The notes below the pieces were generated by a model that ran no database searches, was not told where the DNA came from, and saw only the letters and a list, made by a program, of their open reading frames with translations. Of a DNA stretch of 52,443 nucleotides, positions 28,765 to 39,197 are shown in pieces. Both the position numbers and the translations under genes were made by a program. The stretch is from Oxalobacteraceae bacterium. Lineage in GTDB: Bacteria; Pseudomonadota; Gammaproteobacteria; Burkholderiales; Burkholderiaceae_D. The stretch lies in the NCBI GenBank assembly GCA_900299005.1, contig OMID01000078.1:1-52443 (forward strand), in the 5' to 3' direction. Position 1 is the first letter of the stretch; each line of letters opens with the position of its first letter.

Positions 28765-30117
28765 ATGCAAGACATTCTTCAGATCGAGTCGCTCGACATG
28801 GAAGCGCGCGGCATTGGCCATCTCACGAATGAAGATGGCACTCCCGGCAAAGTCATCTTTGTCGAGGGCGCGTTGCCCGGCGAGCGCGTGCGTTTCAGGA
28901 CTTATCGCCGCAAGCCCAAATGGGAGGCAGCTGACATGACCGAGCTGCTGCAGGAGTCGGCGCTGCGCGTCAAGCCGAAATGCGAGTTCTTCGGGCGCTG
29001 TGGTGGCTGCGCGATGCAGCATCTGGAGCCCTCGGCGCAGGTGGCGATCAAGCAGCGTGTTCTGGAAGACAATCTTCATCATCTTGGTCGGGTTCGTGCA
29101 CAGACTCTGCTGCGCCCCATACAGGGACCGAACTGGGGCTACCGTTTTCGCGCGCGCTTGTCGGTGAGGTATGTACCCAAAAAAGGCGGTGTGCTGATCG
29201 GCTTTCACGAGCGTCGGTCAAGTTATGTCGCCGACATGACGAGCTGCCAGATACTTCCACCCGAAGTGTCGACCCTGATGGTGCCCATGCGCATGCTGAT
29301 CGAAGGACTGTCCATTCGCGATCGATTGCCCCAGATAGAGCTGGCGGTCGGCGAGGGCGGCGAGGGTAAGCGGATCGTGATGGTGCTGCGGGTACTGGAG
29401 CCCCCGTCTGAGCAAGATCGCCAGCGATTGATTGCCTTTGCCGAGCAATGGAATATTCACTGGTGGCTGCAGCCCAAAGGACCGGATACTGCGGCCCCCT
29501 TTTATCCTGCCGACAGTTCACTCCAGTATCTGTTGCCAGAATTTGGCGTGCGTATGCCGTTTAAGCCAACCGACTTTACGCAGGTGAATCACCAGATCAA
29601 CCGCGTGCTCGTTCAGCGCGCACTGCGGCTGCTGGATGTGCAGCCACAAGACCGTGTGGCCGATCTCTTCTGTGGTTTGGGCAACTTCACATTACCGCTT
29701 GCCACGCAGGCGAGTGAGGTGGTTGGCATCGAGGGGAGTGATACCTTGGTTGCACGCGCTCAGCAGAATGCGCGTGTGAATGGGCTGGATGGCAAAACCA
29801 CCTTTCATAGCCGCAATCTGTTCGGTTTTACTGCAGATGATTTACGCACCTTAGGCAAGTTTGATCGCATGCTGATTGATCCACCGCGAGAAGGCGCGAT
29901 CGACGTCAGTCTTGCGCTGGCCGAATTGAACGAAACGGAATCATCTTCTCTTCCGCTGCGGCTGGTCTATGTCTCATGCAATCCTGCCACGTTGGCCAGG
30001 GATGCTGGCGTTCTTGTCAGTCAGGCAGGCTACCGGCTGTCGCAGGCTGGCGTTGTCAACATGTTCCCTCATACTGCCCATGTGGAATCGATTGCCGTGT
30101 TTGACCGGATTGATTGA
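28765..30117 (+). CDS. rlmD: 23S rRNA (uracil(1939)-C5)-methyltransferase RlmD
   Basis: RlmD methylates U1939 of 23S rRNA with S-adenosylmethionine. The 450-residue product has an N-terminal TRAM domain ([14 protein letters not shown]), the [4Fe-4S] ligands C73, C79, C82 and C161 ([10 protein letters not shown] and TSCQILPP), the SAM-binding strand [16 protein letters not shown], and the catalytic C405 in [12 protein letters not shown]. These positions match E. coli RlmD closely. I chose the ATG at 28765; the frame extends upstream without family similarity. The 230 bases before it hold T-rich runs but no gene. Confidence 0.96.
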   Translation: MQDILQIESLDMEARGIGHLTNEDGTPGKVIFVEGALPGERVRFRTYRRKPKWEAADMTELLQESALRVKPKCEFFGRCGGCAMQHLEPSAQVAIKQRVLEDNLHHLGRVRAQTLLRPIQGPNWGYRFRARLSVRYVPKKGGVLIGFHERRSSYVADMTSCQILPPEVSTLMVPMRMLIEGLSIRDRLPQIELAVGEGGEGKRIVMVLRVLEPPSEQDRQRLIAFAEQWNIHWWLQPKGPDTAAPFYPADSSLQYLLPEFGVRMPFKPTDFTQVNHQINRVLVQRALRLLDVQPQDRVADLFCGLGNFTLPLATQASEVVGIEGSDTLVARAQQNARVNGLDGKTTFHSRNLFGFTADDLRTLGKFDRMLIDPPREGAIDVSLALAELNETESSSLPLRLVYVSCNPATLARDAGVLVSQAGYRLSQAGVVNMFPHTAHVESIAVFDRID

Positions 30118-30141
30118 GCAGCTCTCAGGGAGCTCGAAGAT

Positions 30142-30176
30142 AAAAAACGCCGACTGTTGAGGTCGGCGTTTCTTTA
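30142..30176. terminator. Bidirectional terminator between rlmD and the Bax-inhibitor gene
   Basis: A perfect 10-bp stem (aaacgccgac / gtcggcgttt, 30145-30171) with a 7-base loop has T-rich sequence on its right (tcttt) and, read leftward, a T-run (complement of aaaaaa). It lies between two converging genes and can end both transcripts. Confidence 0.9.
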
Positions 30177-30189
30177 AGTGGCAGGGAGA

Positions 30190-30882
30190 TTAGTCGCGCT
30201 CGCCGCCCAAAATACCGAGGAGCGACAGCAAGTGTACAAAAATATTGTACAAGTCCAGATAAATCGCTAGCGTAGCAGTGATGTAGTTCGTCTCACCGCC
30301 GTTAATAATGCGCTGTACATCGAACAGGATGTAGGCTGAGAAGATCATCACGGCAATTGCCGAGATCACAACCTGCAGCAGAGGCATTTGCAGGAAGATG
30401 TTGGCGATACCGGCTAGCAGCAGAACGATCACGCCGGCGAAGAGCCAGCTGCCGAGGCCCGAAAAATCGCGCTTGCTGGTGGTGGCGATCGAAGCCATCA
30501 CCGCAAAGATGATCGCGGTGCCACCAAAAGCGGTCATGATCAGCGAGGCGCCGTTGGAGAAGTGAAGGATCTGTTCGATCAAGCGCGATAGCATCAGTCC
30601 CATGAAGAACGTGAAGCCCAGCAGCACGGCAACCCCGGTGGCGGAGTCTTTGGTTTTTTCGATCGCATAAAAGAAGCCGAACGCGATCGCCAGAAAAGCG
30701 AAAAAGCTCAGCATCGGACTGCCGGCAAATAAAGAGAATTTCAGCTGTACGCCAATCCAGGCGCCCAACACTGTCGGTATCATGGACAGCGCCAGCAGCC
30801 AGTAGGTGTTCCTCAGCACGCGATGGCGAACCGCGAAGACATCGCTGGTAGCGCCGTACATACTTTGAAGTTGCTGATCCAT
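30190..30882 (-). CDS. Bax inhibitor-1 / YccA family membrane protein
   Basis: The 230-residue product has seven hydrophobic segments and no signal peptide, the layout of the BI-1/YccA/YbhL family. In E. coli YccA restrains the membrane protease FtsH; other members act as pH-sensitive calcium leak channels. Conserved features include the N-terminal LRNTYWLLALSMIPTVLG, the ATGVAVLLGFTFFMGLMLS segment and the final LDLYNIFVHLLSLLGIL. I chose the ATG at 30882, which follows caggag; an in-frame ATG at 30909 lacks a ribosome-binding site. HflKC, the other FtsH regulators, are encoded 12 kb away. Confidence 0.92.
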   Translation of the reverse strand: MDQQLQSMYGATSDVFAVRHRVLRNTYWLLALSMIPTVLGAWIGVQLKFSLFAGSPMLSFFAFLAIAFGFFYAIEKTKDSATGVAVLLGFTFFMGLMLSRLIEQILHFSNGASLIMTAFGGTAIIFAVMASIATTSKRDFSGLGSWLFAGVIVLLLAGIANIFLQMPLLQVVISAIAVMIFSAYILFDVQRIINGGETNYITATLAIYLDLYNIFVHLLSLLGILGGERD

Positions 30883-31067
30883 AAATTGAGTGCTCCTGTC
30901 TAAGGTCATGAGTCATGAAGTGGATGCTCTGACAGCCCGCGCTCGGCCGCATCGTGCTATCAAAAACATAATTTACCTGATTTCCGAGAGAGGAGTCTAT
31001 CCCATATTTTCAAGCCGGGTCGCCGGAAAACCCTTGCCTCGTGGGTCATTTAGGCCTGCTTTCATGC

Positions 31068-31073
31068 TACAAT
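31068..31073 (+). promoter_or_regulatory. Candidate extended -10 promoter for ndk
   Basis: The sequence tgctacaat gives an extended -10 (tg-n-tacaat) about 64 bases before the ndk ATG. No good -35 lies at 17 bases. It is the best promoter match in the 254-base gap between the divergent genes. Confidence 0.35.
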
Positions 31074-31136
31074 TCGCGGTTAATCAGGATTCCCCGTAAT
31101 TCCCTTAACCCCTTATTTTTATTGGAGTTTTTACAG

Positions 31137-31562
31137 ATGGCAATCGAGCGCACCCTGTCGATCATCAAACCTGACGCCGTGGCGAAAAACGTGATTGGGC
31201 AGATTTATTCGCGGTTCGAGGGCGCTGGCCTGAAAATCATCGCTGCGCGCATGATGCAACTCTCTCGCGCCGAGGCCGAAGGTTTCTACGCAGTGCATCG
31301 GGAGCGCCCGTTTTTCAAGGATCTGGTGGACTTCATGATCTCCGGTCCGGTGATGGTCCAGGTGCTCGAGGGCGAGAATGCCATCCTGAAGAATCGCGAC
31401 CTGATGGGCGCGACCGACCCCAAGAAAGCCGACAAGGGCACGATTCGGGCCGATTTTGCCGACTCCATCGATGCCAACGCAGTGCATGGCTCGGATGGCC
31501 CGGACACCGCCAAGGTCGAAATCAGCTACTTCTTCCCTTCGCTGAACGTCTATTCGCGCTAA
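31137..31562 (+). CDS. ndk: Nucleoside diphosphate kinase
   Basis: Ndk transfers phosphate from ATP to nucleoside diphosphates and balances NTP pools. The 141-residue product is the standard length. It begins [18 protein letters not shown], and the phosphorylated histidine is H117 in [11 protein letters not shown]. The ATG at 31137 follows attggag; the frame extends upstream without similarity. It is the first gene of a long rightward series and, in many proteobacteria, also directly precedes rlmN. Confidence 0.98.
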   Translation: MAIERTLSIIKPDAVAKNVIGQIYSRFEGAGLKIIAARMMQLSRAEAEGFYAVHRERPFFKDLVDFMISGPVMVQVLEGENAILKNRDLMGATDPKKADKGTIRADFADSIDANAVHGSDGPDTAKVEISYFFPSLNVYSR

Positions 31563-31614
31563 TCGCCGCGAGTCCAGGGAGCCGCCATCACACGTGGCAT
31601 CAGGAGATATCGTC

Positions 31615-32772
31615 ATGGCGGCAACCATCAATCTGCTTGACCTCGACCCGGCGGCACTGGCGCGCTGGTGTTCCGAGCTAGGTGAGAAGCCCTTCCGCGC
31701 CAAGCAGCTTCAACGTTGGATACACCAGTTCGGCGAGCATGATTTTGAGGCGATGACGGATCTTGCGAAGTCGCTGCGCGAGAAGTTGGGACAGCACGCG
31801 AGCGTTGCCGCACCCCCCATCATCAGTGACCACACCTCCTCGGACGGCACCCGCAAATGGTTGCTCGAGGTTGGCAGCGGCAACGCGGTTGAGTGCGTGT
31901 TCATTCCCGAGGTGTCTCGCGGCACCTTGTGCGTCTCGACGCAGGCCGGGTGTGCAGTCAATTGCCGCTTCTGCTCGACGGGCAAGCAGGGGTTCTCGCG
32001 CAACCTCTCGGCTGGCGAGATCATCGGACAACTGTGGATGGCCGAATCACTGCTCCGTCGAGGCTTTGGCGTACCGGCTGGCCCCAAGGGTGAGCGTCAA
32101 ATCACGAACGTGGTACTGATGGGTATGGGAGAGCCGTTGCTCAACTACGAACCCACGGTTGCAGCGTTACGACTCATGCTTGACGATAACGCCTATGGCC
32201 TCTCGCGTCGGCGCGTGACGGTATCCACCAGTGGGGTGGTACCCATGATGGACAAGCTCTCGCAGGATTGCCCGGTCGCGCTCGCAGTCTCACTACACGC
32301 GTCAAACGACGCATTGCGCGACGAGTTGGTACCGCTGAATAAAAAATATCCGCTGCCCGAATTAATGAGCGCCTGCCAACGGTATCTCGAATTTGCGCCG
32401 CGCGATTTCCTGACTTTCGAATACTGCATGCTCGATGGCGTGAACGATACCGATACTCATGCGCGCGAACTCATCGCGCTGGTCGCTGACGTGCCATGCA
32501 AGTTGAACCTCATTCCTTTCAATCCTTTCCCGGAATCCGGGCTGAAGCGATCGCCACAGCCTCGCATCAAGGCATTTGCCCAGCTACTCACCGATGCGGG
32601 CATTGTGACCACGATACGCAAGACGCGTGGCGATGACATCGATGCTGCCTGCGGTCAGTTAGCCGGAGAAGTGCAAGATCGCACCCGAGTGCAGGAGCGC
32701 ATGCAGAAAATGACCGAGTACCAACAGAAATATGGCAAGGATTTCGGTCGTATCGTGGAGATTCCCGGGTAA
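31615..32772 (+). CDS. rlmN: Dual-specificity 23S rRNA/tRNA adenine-C2 methyltransferase RlmN
   Basis: RlmN is a radical-SAM enzyme that makes 2-methyladenosine at A2503 of 23S rRNA and A37 of some tRNAs. The 385-residue product has the cluster-binding motif C113-x3-C117-x2-C120 ([11 protein letters not shown]) and the methyl-carrying C346 in [12 protein letters not shown], plus [13 protein letters not shown] typical of the family. I chose the ATG at 31615, which follows caggaga; a GTG at 31594 is less well supported. Its stop overlaps the pilF start by one base (taatg). Confidence 0.97.
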   Translation: MAATINLLDLDPAALARWCSELGEKPFRAKQLQRWIHQFGEHDFEAMTDLAKSLREKLGQHASVAAPPIISDHTSSDGTRKWLLEVGSGNAVECVFIPEVSRGTLCVSTQAGCAVNCRFCSTGKQGFSRNLSAGEIIGQLWMAESLLRRGFGVPAGPKGERQITNVVLMGMGEPLLNYEPTVAALRLMLDDNAYGLSRRRVTVSTSGVVPMMDKLSQDCPVALAVSLHASNDALRDELVPLNKKYPLPELMSACQRYLEFAPRDFLTFEYCMLDGVNDTDTHARELIALVADVPCKLNLIPFNPFPESGLKRSPQPRIKAFAQLLTDAGIVTTIRKTRGDDIDAACGQLAGEVQDRTRVQERMQKMTEYQQKYGKDFGRIVEIPG

Positions 32773-33548
32773 TGCGAAAACTATCTGTCACGCTGTCTAG
32801 CCTGCTGCTGACGCTGCTCGGATGCGCTCATGTACCTGCGGAGTCGCCGCGGGTATCTGGCCAGCTGGCTGACGCCCAGCGTCGCGCCGATATTCGTCTT
32901 CAGCTTGCCTCAGCTTATTTTGCAGAGGGGCAGTATGCGACAGCGCTGGTCGAGCTCGATCAGGCTGAGCTGACCGGTGAGCGGCGTGCCGATGTGCTGG
33001 GCCTGCGGGCGTTGGTGCTCATGCAGCAGGGTGAGGTCCCCGGTGCCACCCGAAACCTGAAACAGGCACTCCAGATAGAGCCCGAACATCCCGGCCTACT
33101 CAACAACATGGGTTGGTTGTTATGCGAGACAGGTCGTTATGACGAGGGGCAAACCTATTTCCGGCGTGCGCTGGCTATCCGCAGTTACCCGACACCGGCG
33201 AGAGCGCTGTTCAATGCGGGAAGATGCAGCCTGCGGGCAGGTCGTCATGCCGAAGCGACTGAGTTTTTTCGTCAGGCACTCAGCGTTGACCCCGCTCTGT
33301 CGGGTGCCCATGCCAGTCTAGCAAGACTTGCCTTTGAGTCAGGAGACTATGCCCGTGCAAAAGCCCACATGTTGCGCGTTCTGACCAGCGATCAGGCGGC
33401 GAAAGACGACTATCAGATGGCAATAGCCATTGAGCGCAAGCTGGGAGATCGCATGGCCGAGCAAAGCCTGACGCAGCAGTGGAAGAAGCGTTTCCCAGGA
33501 GCCGAGCGCGACGTCGGTGCTTTGCTGAACGAAGCCGATGAACAATAA
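32772..33548 (+). CDS. pilF: Type IV pilus biogenesis lipoprotein PilF/PilW (TPR protein)
   Basis: PilF is an outer-membrane pilotin that helps assemble the PilQ secretin. The 258-residue product has a lipobox at LLTLLGC (cysteine 18) and about five tetratricopeptide repeats, for example IRLQLASAYFAEGQYATALV, LVLMQQGEVPGATRNLKQAL and LLNNMGWLLCETGRYDEGQT. The NNMGWLLCE segment is typical of the family. It lies in the conserved rlmN-pilF-rodZ-ispG order and overlaps rodZ by 11 bases. Whether the cell makes type IV pili cannot be told from this window. Confidence 0.9.
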   Translation: MRKLSVTLSSLLLTLLGCAHVPAESPRVSGQLADAQRRADIRLQLASAYFAEGQYATALVELDQAELTGERRADVLGLRALVLMQQGEVPGATRNLKQALQIEPEHPGLLNNMGWLLCETGRYDEGQTYFRRALAIRSYPTPARALFNAGRCSLRAGRHAEATEFFRQALSVDPALSGAHASLARLAFESGDYARAKAHMLRVLTSDQAAKDDYQMAIAIERKLGDRMAEQSLTQQWKKRFPGAERDVGALLNEADEQ

Positions 33549-34638
33549 AGAACTGCAAGCGACCGATCATGCCGATGCGTATGCGGCGCCCGTCTCTGGC
33601 GACACGCAGTTGCCCAGTGACGCCGCAGCGTCTGCCCATGAAACTGCCACCACGTCCGTAAGCGCATGGCTGGCGGAATCATCCCAAGGCGAGGCTGTTG
33701 AGACCCTCATTGACCCCCTTGCTCAGTCCTTGGCGGAGCCCTCGGTAAATCCGGCAGGATCGGACGTCGCATCGCAGACCCGTTCAACCGGGCGCGCATG
33801 GCGGACGGGCGAGCCGCTTCCCGGCGGGATATTGGCCGCACGTCGTCAAGAATTGCGTTGGTCGCTGGACGAGGCAGTGACCCGGCTCAAGCTGACGCCG
33901 CGGCAGATCACCGCACTGGAAGCCAATGACTTTGCATCGTTGCCCGGCATGTCCAGCGCGCGTGGATTCATTCGCTCCTATGCAAAGGCGATGGGGCTTG
34001 ATCCCGAGCCATTGCTGGCAATGCTCGCGAGCGAGCCCAACCCTGCCCATGACCCCATGGTCTTGCGCCGCCCATTGCCGAGTAACGGTTTTCCTGGTCG
34101 GCCTTCGTCGCCGCCACCGCGCAAAATCAAGTGGCGCAACCGAATCATCCTGGCACTCGTGTTTCTGGCGTGTGGTGTTGCGACGGCAGTCGAGGCTTAT
34201 CGTTCGCAGTGGGTGCAGCTTCCACCTCTAGAGGGCCTGATGGTCGGCATACCGCTGCCCGATATCACTTCCATCTTTGGCGCATCGCTCAGCACGCTGT
34301 CGCGAGAGGTTGCGGAAAAGCTTGGGTCTGCTTCTGATCAGGCCACTGAGGGCGAGGTGCCGGAGACCGGCAAATCTCAGGCCATGCGTTCACCTGCCGC
34401 AGCTGATGCGCTGCAGCTCAAGCTGAGCGAGGATGCGTGGGTCGAGATCACGACGGTCAATGGCGATCGCATCGTCTCGCAGCTGATCAAAGGCGGCAGT
34501 GCGGTGTCATTCGACATCACTGAACCTTCGGTGCTGGTCGTCGGTAACGCCTCCGCAGTCGAAGCCCGTCTGCGAGGGCAGCTGCTGAACTTAAAGGCAG
34601 TCGCGAGAGACAATGTTTCCAAACTCAGCATCAAGTGA
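33538..34638 (+). CDS. rodZ: RodZ-like cytoskeleton protein (HTH + membrane + DUF4115)
   Basis: RodZ links MreB to the membrane and maintains rod shape. The 366-residue product has a disordered N-terminal stretch of about 90 residues, an HTH_25 domain (about 97-160: [47 protein letters not shown]), one membrane helix near 202-220 ([16 protein letters not shown]), and a C-terminal periplasmic DUF4115 domain beginning [21 protein letters not shown]. coli RodZ begins almost directly with the HTH, so the long N-terminus is unusual; the start is tied to the pilF overlap. ispG follows after 7 bases. Confidence 0.9.
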   Translation: MNNKELQATDHADAYAAPVSGDTQLPSDAAASAHETATTSVSAWLAESSQGEAVETLIDPLAQSLAEPSVNPAGSDVASQTRSTGRAWRTGEPLPGGILAARRQELRWSLDEAVTRLKLTPRQITALEANDFASLPGMSSARGFIRSYAKAMGLDPEPLLAMLASEPNPAHDPMVLRRPLPSNGFPGRPSSPPPRKIKWRNRIILALVFLACGVATAVEAYRSQWVQLPPLEGLMVGIPLPDITSIFGASLSTLSREVAEKLGSASDQATEGEVPETGKSQAMRSPAAADALQLKLSEDAWVEITTVNGDRIVSQLIKGGSAVSFDITEPSVLVVGNASAVEARLRGQLLNLKAVARDNVSKLSIK

Positions 34639-34645
34639 GGCTGCG

Positions 34646-35911
34646 ATGAATGCACCGTGCAAAGCGTCTCAGATCCCCTCAGGTCCATTGCCCAGACACC
34701 GTACGCGCAAGGTGGAGGTGCGCCATGGTGCAAAGGTCGTCTTCGTCGGTGGCGACTCTCCCGTGATGGTGCAATCGATGACCAACACCGACACGGCGGA
34801 TGCGATAGCGACCGCGATCCAGATCAAGGAACTCGCGCGTGCCGGCTCGGAGATCGTTCGCATCACGGTCAACACGCCTCTGGCAGCGGCAGCGGTGCCA
34901 GCCATACGCGAGCAACTCGATCGCATGGGTATCGATGTTCCGCTGGTGGGCGATTTTCACTACAACGGTCATCAACTGCTCACGCAATACCCCGAGTGTG
35001 CCGAGGCGCTATCGAAATACCGTATTAATCCCGGCAACGTGGGACAGGGTGCGAAGCGCGATACACAATTTGCGCAAATGATCGACGTTGCCTGCAAATA
35101 CCAAAAACCTGTTCGTATCGGCGTGAACTGGGGTAGTCTCGATCAGGCCTTGCTCGCGCGGGTCATGGATGAGAATGCACAGCGCCCCGAGCCGTGGAGC
35201 GCTCAGGAAGTCATGTACGAGGCCTTGGTGACTTCCGCGCTGGAAAATGCGCGACGTGCCGAGGAATTGGGCTTGCCGGGTAATCACATTGTCTTGTCAT
35301 GCAAAGTCTCTGGCGTGCAGGATCTCATTGCGGTCTACCGTGAACTCGCTCGGCGCTGCGATTATCCACTGCATCTTGGTCTGACTGAAGCCGGCATGGG
35401 CAGCAAGGGGATTGTTGCTTCTACAGCCGCGCTATCGGTGCTATTGCAAGAGGGTATTGGCGATACGATTCGTATTTCACTTACCCCAGAACCCGGTGGC
35501 GACCGAACTCGGGAAGTCATCGTCGCGCAAGAGATTTTGCAGACGATGGGTTTGCGCAAGTTCACGCCCATGGTGATCGCTTGCCCAGGGTGCGGCCGAA
35601 CGACCTCCACGGTATTCCAGGAGCTGGCGGATCGCATCCAGACCTATCTGCGCGAACAAATGCCGATATGGAAGGGTACCTACCCCGGCGTTGAAGAAAT
35701 GAACGTGGCCGTCATGGGCTGTATCGTGAACGGCCCCGGTGAATCCAAGCACGCCAACATCGGCATTAGCTTGCCCGGCACAGGCGAGTCGCCTGCTGCC
35801 CCGGTTTTCGTTGATGGGCAAAAGACGGTCACCCTCAAGGGAGATCGGATCGCGGAAGAGTTTCAGGCCATCGTGCTGGATTACGTCCAGAGACGATACG
35901 GCCAGGTATAA
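34646..35911 (+). CDS. ispG: (E)-4-hydroxy-3-methylbut-2-enyl-diphosphate synthase
   Basis: IspG (GcpE) converts methylerythritol cyclodiphosphate to HMBPP in the MEP isoprenoid pathway. The 421-residue product has a TIM-barrel domain ([30 protein letters not shown]) and the [4Fe-4S] ligands C313, C316 (IACPGCGRT) and C359 ([10 protein letters not shown]). The length is at the larger end, typical of betaproteobacteria. I chose the ATG at 34646, just after the rodZ stop and behind gtgagg; the frame is open into rodZ. hisS follows after 15 bases. Confidence 0.97.
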   Translation: MNAPCKASQIPSGPLPRHRTRKVEVRHGAKVVFVGGDSPVMVQSMTNTDTADAIATAIQIKELARAGSEIVRITVNTPLAAAAVPAIREQLDRMGIDVPLVGDFHYNGHQLLTQYPECAEALSKYRINPGNVGQGAKRDTQFAQMIDVACKYQKPVRIGVNWGSLDQALLARVMDENAQRPEPWSAQEVMYEALVTSALENARRAEELGLPGNHIVLSCKVSGVQDLIAVYRELARRCDYPLHLGLTEAGMGSKGIVASTAALSVLLQEGIGDTIRISLTPEPGGDRTREVIVAQEILQTMGLRKFTPMVIACPGCGRTTSTVFQELADRIQTYLREQMPIWKGTYPGVEEMNVAVMGCIVNGPGESKHANIGISLPGTGESPAAPVFVDGQKTVTLKGDRIAEEFQAIVLDYVQRRYGQV

Positions 35912-35926
35912 ACGGCAAAAAATCAC

Positions 35927-37288
35927 ATGTCAGACACCAAGAAAAGCGAAAAAATTCTCGGCGTAAAGGGAATGAACGACATACTCCCGCACGAGGCGCC
36001 TTTGTGGGAACTGTTTGAGAATACGGTGCAATCCGTCTTGCGCAGCTATGGCTATCAGCAGATACGGACGCCTATCGTCGAGCCGACTGCACTGTTCTCG
36101 CGCGGTCTGGGCGAGGTCACTGATATCGTTGAAAAAGAAATGTACTCTTTCACCGACAGCATGAATGGTGATGAGTTGACATTGCGACCGGAGTGCACAG
36201 CCGGCGTCGTGCGCTCGGTACTGGAGCACAACCTCACCTACGACGGTCCGAAGCGTCTCTGGTACGCCGGGCAGATGTTCCGGCATGAGCGTCCACAGCG
36301 GGGTCGTTATCGGCAGTTCCACCAGGTGGGTGCAGAGGCGGTCGGCTTTACGGGCCCCGACATCGATGCCGAGCTGATCATGCTGTGTCAGCGCCTCTGG
36401 GATGATCTGGGCCTGTCTGGTATACGCTTGGAGATCAACTCGATTGGCGACGCCAAAGAGCGACAGGCACACCGTGCGGACCTGATTGCTTACTTTGAGC
36501 TGCACAAAGAGCAACTTGATGCCGATGCCCAGCGCAGATTGCACAGTAATCCCCTGCGCATTCTCGATACCAAGAACCCCGCGATGCAGACCTTGGTCAA
36601 CGAGGCACCCAAACTGATCGATTATCTGGGTGAGGAATCGCGAGCGCACTTCGATGGCGTGCAAAGCCTGCTGCGGCACAATAGCATTCCGTTCACGATC
36701 AATCCTCGTCTGGTGCGAGGCATGGATTACTACAACCGTACCGTGTTCGAATGGATTACCGACCAGCTGGGCTCACAGGGCACGGTCTGCGGTGGCGGTC
36801 GTTACGATCCGCTGGTCGAAATATTCGGTGGCAAGCCTACACCAGCAGTCGGTTTTGCCATGGGCGTTGAGCGTTTGCTCGAACTAATGAAGGCAACTTC
36901 CGGCGAGATTTCTCGCAGTCATTGCGACGTTTATCTTGTTCATCAGGGCGAAGCTGCGCTACTCGAGGCATTCACGCTGGGTGAGCGCCTGCGCGATGCT
37001 GGTCTGGATGTTGTGCTACATTGCGCCTCGACTGGCGGGCCGGGCAGCTTTAAGTCACAGATGAAGCGCGCTGATGCCAGCGGCGCAGCATATGCGATCA
37101 TTCTTGGTGAAGATGAAATCGCCAAGGGCGCAGCAACAGTCAAATATCTGCGCGACGCGGATCCGCTGGACAACCAGCGCAGCGTGGCGCTTGACGCCGT
37201 CGCTGATCACCTCATTGATCACATGACCGCGGACGATGATCATGACCACGGCCATCTGCACGCTGGCCAGATTCACACCCACCACTGA
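35927..37288 (+). CDS. hisS: Histidyl-tRNA synthetase with a His-rich C-terminal tail
   Basis: HisS charges tRNA-His. The 453-residue product has the class II motifs: [17 protein letters not shown] near the start, motif 2 in [19 protein letters not shown], the histidine-binding [15 protein letters not shown], and motif 3 [12 protein letters not shown], then the anticodon-binding domain from about residue 330. The last 20 residues (from about 434: [20 protein letters not shown]) hold eight histidines and are acidic, beyond the normal end of the family (E. coli 424). Such a tail could bind Zn, Ni or Co, but that is inference. yfgM follows after 8 bases. Confidence 0.97.
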   Translation: MSDTKKSEKILGVKGMNDILPHEAPLWELFENTVQSVLRSYGYQQIRTPIVEPTALFSRGLGEVTDIVEKEMYSFTDSMNGDELTLRPECTAGVVRSVLEHNLTYDGPKRLWYAGQMFRHERPQRGRYRQFHQVGAEAVGFTGPDIDAELIMLCQRLWDDLGLSGIRLEINSIGDAKERQAHRADLIAYFELHKEQLDADAQRRLHSNPLRILDTKNPAMQTLVNEAPKLIDYLGEESRAHFDGVQSLLRHNSIPFTINPRLVRGMDYYNRTVFEWITDQLGSQGTVCGGGRYDPLVEIFGGKPTPAVGFAMGVERLLELMKATSGEISRSHCDVYLVHQGEAALLEAFTLGERLRDAGLDVVLHCASTGGPGSFKSQMKRADASGAAYAIILGEDEIAKGAATVKYLRDADPLDNQRSVALDAVADHLIDHMTADDDHDHGHLHAGQIHTHH

Positions 37289-37296
37289 GACTATTC

Positions 37297-37944
37297 ATGG
37301 CTTACGATCTCGAAGAACAAGAACAGCTTGCCACGATCAAGGCGTGGTGGAATCAATACGGCAATCTGGTTACCTGGGTGGTGACCGCCGCTTTGCTGGC
37401 TTTTGCCGGTTGGTCCGGCTGGAAATATTACCAGCGCGATCAGGCGGGCAAAGCAGCGATGCTGTACGAAGAAATCATCAAGGCAGCCGAATCGAAAGAT
37501 CAGTCCAAGGTCGCGCGCGCTGCCGAAGATATCAAGGACAAATTCAGTGGCACGCCCTACGCCCAGATGGGTGCTCTGACGGCCGCCAAATCCGCATTCG
37601 ACGCCAATGATCTGAAATCCACGAAATCTCATCTGCAATGGGTTGTCGATCATGGCAAGAGCGATGAATTCAAGGCAATCGCACGCATACGGCTCGCGGG
37701 TGTGCTGCTAGATGAAAAAGCGTATGACGAAGGTCTGAAGATGCTGGTGTGGGATTTCCCGGAGCAGTTCGCCGCACTCGTCGCTGACCGCAAGGGCGAC
37801 TTGCTCTTCGCCCAGAACAAGCTCGATGAGGCGCGCCAGGAGTTTCAGACCGCTCTCGATAAAACTGAAATCAAAAACCCTGCACGCCAGCTGATACAGC
37901 TGAAGCTGGATGCACTTGGCGGCAAAACAGCTACCGCACATTGA
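37297..37944 (+). CDS. yfgM: YfgM family membrane-anchored TPR protein
   Basis: YfgM is an ancillary component of the Sec translocon region in E. coli, anchored in the inner membrane with a periplasmic TPR domain. The 215-residue product has the N-terminal motif EEQEQLATIKAWWNQYGN, a membrane helix at about 24-45 (LVTWVVTAALLAFAGWSGW), and helical TPR-like repeats after it (KAAMLYEEIIKAAESKD, LRLAGVLLDEKAYDEGL-like). It keeps the hisS-yfgM-bamB-der order typical of proteobacteria. Confidence 0.93.
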   Translation: MAYDLEEQEQLATIKAWWNQYGNLVTWVVTAALLAFAGWSGWKYYQRDQAGKAAMLYEEIIKAAESKDQSKVARAAEDIKDKFSGTPYAQMGALTAAKSAFDANDLKSTKSHLQWVVDHGKSDEFKAIARIRLAGVLLDEKAYDEGLKMLVWDFPEQFAALVADRKGDLLFAQNKLDEARQEFQTALDKTEIKNPARQLIQLKLDALGGKTATAH

Positions 37945-37952
37945 TAACCCAT

Positions 37953-39101
37953 ATGAGTTTTATCTTGAATCGCATCGTTCCGCTGGCCGTACTTGCGCTT
38001 CTGGCCGGCTGTTCGTCGCTCAACCCTTTTGCCAGCAGACCGAAGAACGCGCCGGCGCCTCTGGCGAACGTCACGCCCAGCATGGCAGTTCGCGTGATCT
38101 GGTCGGTGAACGTGGGGAAGGCCGGTAATCAGGGCTTTCGCCCCGCTCTGAGTGACGGTCGATTGTTCACTGCCAATGAGGGCGGTGAACTCATGAGCAT
38201 TGATCCGTCCAATGGAAAGATTGTCTGGAGAATTGATACAGGCTCGCGTCTCGTCTCTGGCGTTGCCGCCGATGGCGGTACCGTGGTGGTCGCCGGGGCC
38301 GAGGGCGCGGTGCTGGCATTCGATGCCGCCAATGGACAAAAGCGCTGGAAATTCGATGCCTCAACCGAGGTACTTTCTGCGCCTGCCATCGGCAATGGTA
38401 CCGTGGTGCTGCGCAGTCTGGATAACCGAATTGTTGCGCTGGATGCTGGCACCGGTAGCCGACGTTGGTACCTGCAGCGCAGCACACCGTCATTGTCGCT
38501 GCAGGCAGCGCCGGGCATTATCGTTGCGGACGGGCTTGCGTTTGTTGGTCTGCCAGCTGGCCGGCTGATTGCGCTGTCAGCGCTCAGTGGCGCGCCGCGC
38601 TGGGAAGTCACAATCGCCGAGCCCCGTGGTGCCACTGAACTCGAGCGCGTCTCGGATGTGTCAGGCACCCCTGCGCTCATCGGGCGTGACATCTGCGCGA
38701 CGGCTTACCAAGGAAGGATAGCCTGCGTTGATGCGGGCAATGGCACGCTTCGCTGGGCACGTGAGCTATCCACTGCGGTGGGGCCCGGAGTCGATCAGCG
38801 TTATGTCTTTGCTGCCGACGAGAAGGGTAATTTGCAGGCATTTGCGCGCGACACAGGCAGCAACCTGTGGCGTAACACCAGCCTGGCTTGGCGCGGCCTG
38901 TCCGCCCCAGTGTCGTTTGGACGTGCGGTTGTTGTCGGCGATCGCCTAGGGTATCTGCACTTTCTCTCGCGCGAAGAAGGGGCATTGCTGGCTCGATTGT
39001 CCACTGATGGCAGTGCAATTATCAGTGCACCCTTGATCGCAGGTTCACACCTGATCGTTCAGACTCAGGATGGCAGGCTGCTGGCGGTCGCCTCCGACTG
39101 A
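37953..39101 (+). CDS. bamB: Outer membrane assembly lipoprotein BamB
   Basis: BamB is a beta-propeller lipoprotein of the BAM complex that inserts outer-membrane proteins. The 382-residue product has a lipobox (ALLAGC, cysteine about 20) and repeated PQQ-like blades such as GKIVWRIDTGSRLVSGVAAD, GQKRWKFDASTEVLSAPAIG and SRRWYLQRSTPSLSLQAAPG. I chose the ATG at 37953, eight bases after the yfgM stop; a TTG at 37941 overlapping that stop would add four residues. No strong ribosome-binding site is visible for either. Confidence 0.95.
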   Translation: MSFILNRIVPLAVLALLAGCSSLNPFASRPKNAPAPLANVTPSMAVRVIWSVNVGKAGNQGFRPALSDGRLFTANEGGELMSIDPSNGKIVWRIDTGSRLVSGVAADGGTVVVAGAEGAVLAFDAANGQKRWKFDASTEVLSAPAIGNGTVVLRSLDNRIVALDAGTGSRRWYLQRSTPSLSLQAAPGIIVADGLAFVGLPAGRLIALSALSGAPRWEVTIAEPRGATELERVSDVSGTPALIGRDICATAYQGRIACVDAGNGTLRWARELSTAVGPGVDQRYVFAADEKGNLQAFARDTGSNLWRNTSLAWRGLSAPVSFGRAVVVGDRLGYLHFLSREEGALLARLSTDGSAIISAPLIAGSHLIVQTQDGRLLAVASD

Positions 39102-39197
39102 CGCAGTTCAACCACTACTACTATGCCGGCATTGCCGGCCGCTGGCGGGAAGCCTTGAGGCACGCTCTGTGTCGCAATGGCTCCCCGGAGATTTTTT

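Noticed and set aside
31041-31136. Upstream extension of ndk by 32 residues
   Set aside because: It includes the likely promoter, and Ndk always begins close to the [13 protein letters not shown] motif.
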